From JAYXXU01 sp049301135 (GTDB lineage: Bacteria > Pseudomonadota > Gammaproteobacteria > Pseudomonadales > Moraxellaceae): a stretch of DNA of 6,378 nt. Below the pieces are notes generated by a model, which worked only from the letters and a program-made list of their open reading frames with translations, ran no database searches and was not told where the DNA came from. Of this stretch, positions 5,670 to 6,378 are shown in pieces. How positions within the stretch are numbered: the stretch's first letter is position 1; each line of letters begins with the position of its first letter. Location: assembly GCA_049301135.1 (NCBI GenBank), contig JBAQKP010000054.1, forward strand, positions 1 through 6,378, written 5' to 3'. Made by a program: the position numbers and the translations under genes.

Positions 5670-5948
5670 ATGAAGCCTGAACTGAATGATGATTACGAAG
5701 ATGTGCCAGACGACGATCTAGACGGTGCAGATGATACTGATCTCGCTGCGGATGTTGTGGTCAGCGATGATGATGAGCAGGATGCAGAAGTCGCACGGCG
5801 TAAAGCCGATGAGTTGGCCGAAGCAGAAAGCTTGACCGTCACCGCCAAAAATAACCAACGCCAACAGCTTGAGGATGAGTTGGCGCGGTTTTTGGCACAA
5901 GGTGGCCGGATTGTCGAAGTACCAGCGGATGATAATGCGCACGATTAG
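5670..5948 (+). CDS. SutA-like small acidic RNA polymerase-associated protein
   Basis: The product has 92 residues. Nineteen of the first 40 are Asp or Glu, a disordered acidic N-terminus. A charged helical middle (about 38-75) leads into ELARFLAQGGRIVEV at 70-84, ending with PADDNAHD. The motif FLAxGGxxxEV closely resembles FLARGGKVQEI near the end of P. aeruginosa SutA (about 105 residues), which has the same acidic N-terminus and helical centre. SutA binds RNA polymerase and raises expression of ribosomal and other genes in slow growth; that function is inferred here. SutA's C-terminal tail after this motif is shorter in this protein. I chose the ATG at 5670, with GGAG nine bases upstream; an in-frame GTG at 5655 lacks a good site. 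It has 207 non-coding bases before it, no convincing promoter that I could find, and a strong terminator after it. Confidence 0.75.
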   Translation: MKPELNDDYEDVPDDDLDGADDTDLAADVVVSDDDEQDAEVARRKADELAEAESLTVTAKNNQRQQLEDELARFLAQGGRIVEVPADDNAHD

Positions 5949-5987
5949 AGCGCTCACGATGAACGTGCGCATGACCCGCGTGAGAAC

Positions 5988-6020
5988 AAAAAAACCTTTG
6001 GTTTGACCAAAGGTTTTTTT
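5988..6020. terminator. Bidirectional intrinsic terminator
   Basis: CCTTTGGT (5995-6002) and ACCAAAGG (6006-6013) form a perfect stem with loop TTG. Seven A residues before it (5988-5994) and seven T residues after it (6014-6020) give each strand a T-run. It ends the SutA-like gene on the plus strand and the convergent rsmI on the minus strand. A smaller inverted repeat, CTCACG/CGTGAG (5953-5958 and 5979-5984), lies just before it. Confidence 0.93.
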
Positions 6021-6051
6021 ATGGGTGTGTGAGGGTGTCGGTTGCTTTACG

Positions 6052-6378
6052 CTATTCCGCGTTTAGGTCAGCCTTGAGGGCTAGTGCGCGGCTGTATAGT
6101 TCGTTCTTTTTCAGACCGGTTAAATCAGCCGCCAGTTGCGCCGCGGTTTTGACTGGTAAATCTTTGAGCAGGCGCAGCAGCAGTGCGTCGGTTTTGGCAT
6201 GGTCGGCCGGTTGATCCGCCACGTTTGCACCTGCGACCACCAGTACGATTTCACCTTTTTGTTGGTTTAAGTCATTTTTTACAAAATCTAATAATTCACC
6301 CAGCGTCGATTTTTTAATGGTTTCAAAGGTCTTGCTGATTTCGCGTGCCAATGTGACTTCGCGTGTTTGACCAAAAAT
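6052..6378 (-). CDS. rsmI: 16S rRNA (cytidine1402-2'-O)-methyltransferase RsmI, C-terminal part
   Basis: RsmI uses S-adenosylmethionine to 2'-O-methylate C1402 of 16S rRNA in the decoding centre, beside the N4 methylation made by RsmH. Only the last 108 codons are present; the N-terminal catalytic region lies beyond the right edge. The open frame begins at the edge with IFGQTREVTLAREISKTFET, matching E. coli RsmI (REVVLARELTKTWETI). Then come LLDFVKNDLNQQKGEIVLVV and the C-terminal helical block AAQLAADLTGLKKNELYSRAL, the equivalent of [21 protein letters not shown] in E. coli. The TTG at 6351 is an internal Leu codon, not a start. The gene converges on the SutA-like gene and shares its terminator. 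Confidence 0.95.
   Translation of the reverse strand: MFGQTREVTLAREISKTFETIKKSTLGELLDFVKNDLNQQKGEIVLVVAGANVADQPADHAKTDALLLRLLKDLPVKTAAQLAADLTGLKKNELYSRALALKADLNAE

Noticed and set aside
6029..6214. Plus-strand open frame of 61 codons opposite rsmI
   Set aside because: It lies antisense to the well-supported RsmI C-terminal region and is an Arg/Ser/Ala-rich shadow.

Overview
The window looks like a housekeeping stretch of a gammaproteobacterial chromosome, most likely from the order Pseudomonadales. The order is suggested by three things: zapA lies next to 6S RNA and head-to-head with a ygfB-pepP-ubi operon, a short coiled-coil protein sits just upstream of zapA, and a small acidic protein resembles SutA of Pseudomonas. 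The MOSC gene as ubi neighbour and the moderate base composition would fit a Moraxellaceae-like lineage. This placement is inference from gene content, not from a database search.

Layout. (1) Positions 1-132, minus strand: most of a 6S RNA gene (ssrS), cut by the left edge, with its own promoter at about 140-167. (2) Positions 231-979, minus strand: zapA preceded by an unusually long ZapB-like coiled-coil gene. The two overlap by four bases and read towards ssrS. (3) Positions 980-1045: a 66-base divergent promoter region. (4) Positions 1046-4397, plus strand: ygfB (UPF0149), pepP (aminopeptidase P) and a ubiquinone-biosynthesis FAD hydroxylase that resembles UbiI/VisC more than UbiH. (5) Positions 4464-5462, plus strand: a MOSC-domain protein of the YcbX type without the ferredoxin domain. 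(6) Positions 5463-5669: a 207-base non-coding stretch holding nested inverted repeats, a 10-base direct repeat and a weak terminator-like hairpin. (7) Positions 5670-5948, plus strand: a 92-residue, very acidic SutA-like protein. (8) Positions 5988-6020: a strong symmetric terminator shared with the convergent gene. (9) Positions 6052-6378, minus strand: the C-terminal part of rsmI, cut by the right edge.

How the genes work together. The zap pair supports assembly of the FtsZ ring. ssrS makes the RNA that sequesters sigma-70 RNA polymerase in slow growth, and the SutA-like protein would also act on RNA polymerase in slow growth. pepP and the ubi hydroxylase are translationally coupled but biochemically unrelated, an arrangement conserved in many gammaproteobacteria. 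I found no mobile element, CRISPR array, tRNA or defence-type cassette. The points of interest are variations on known genes and some unexplained non-coding structure, not a new system.
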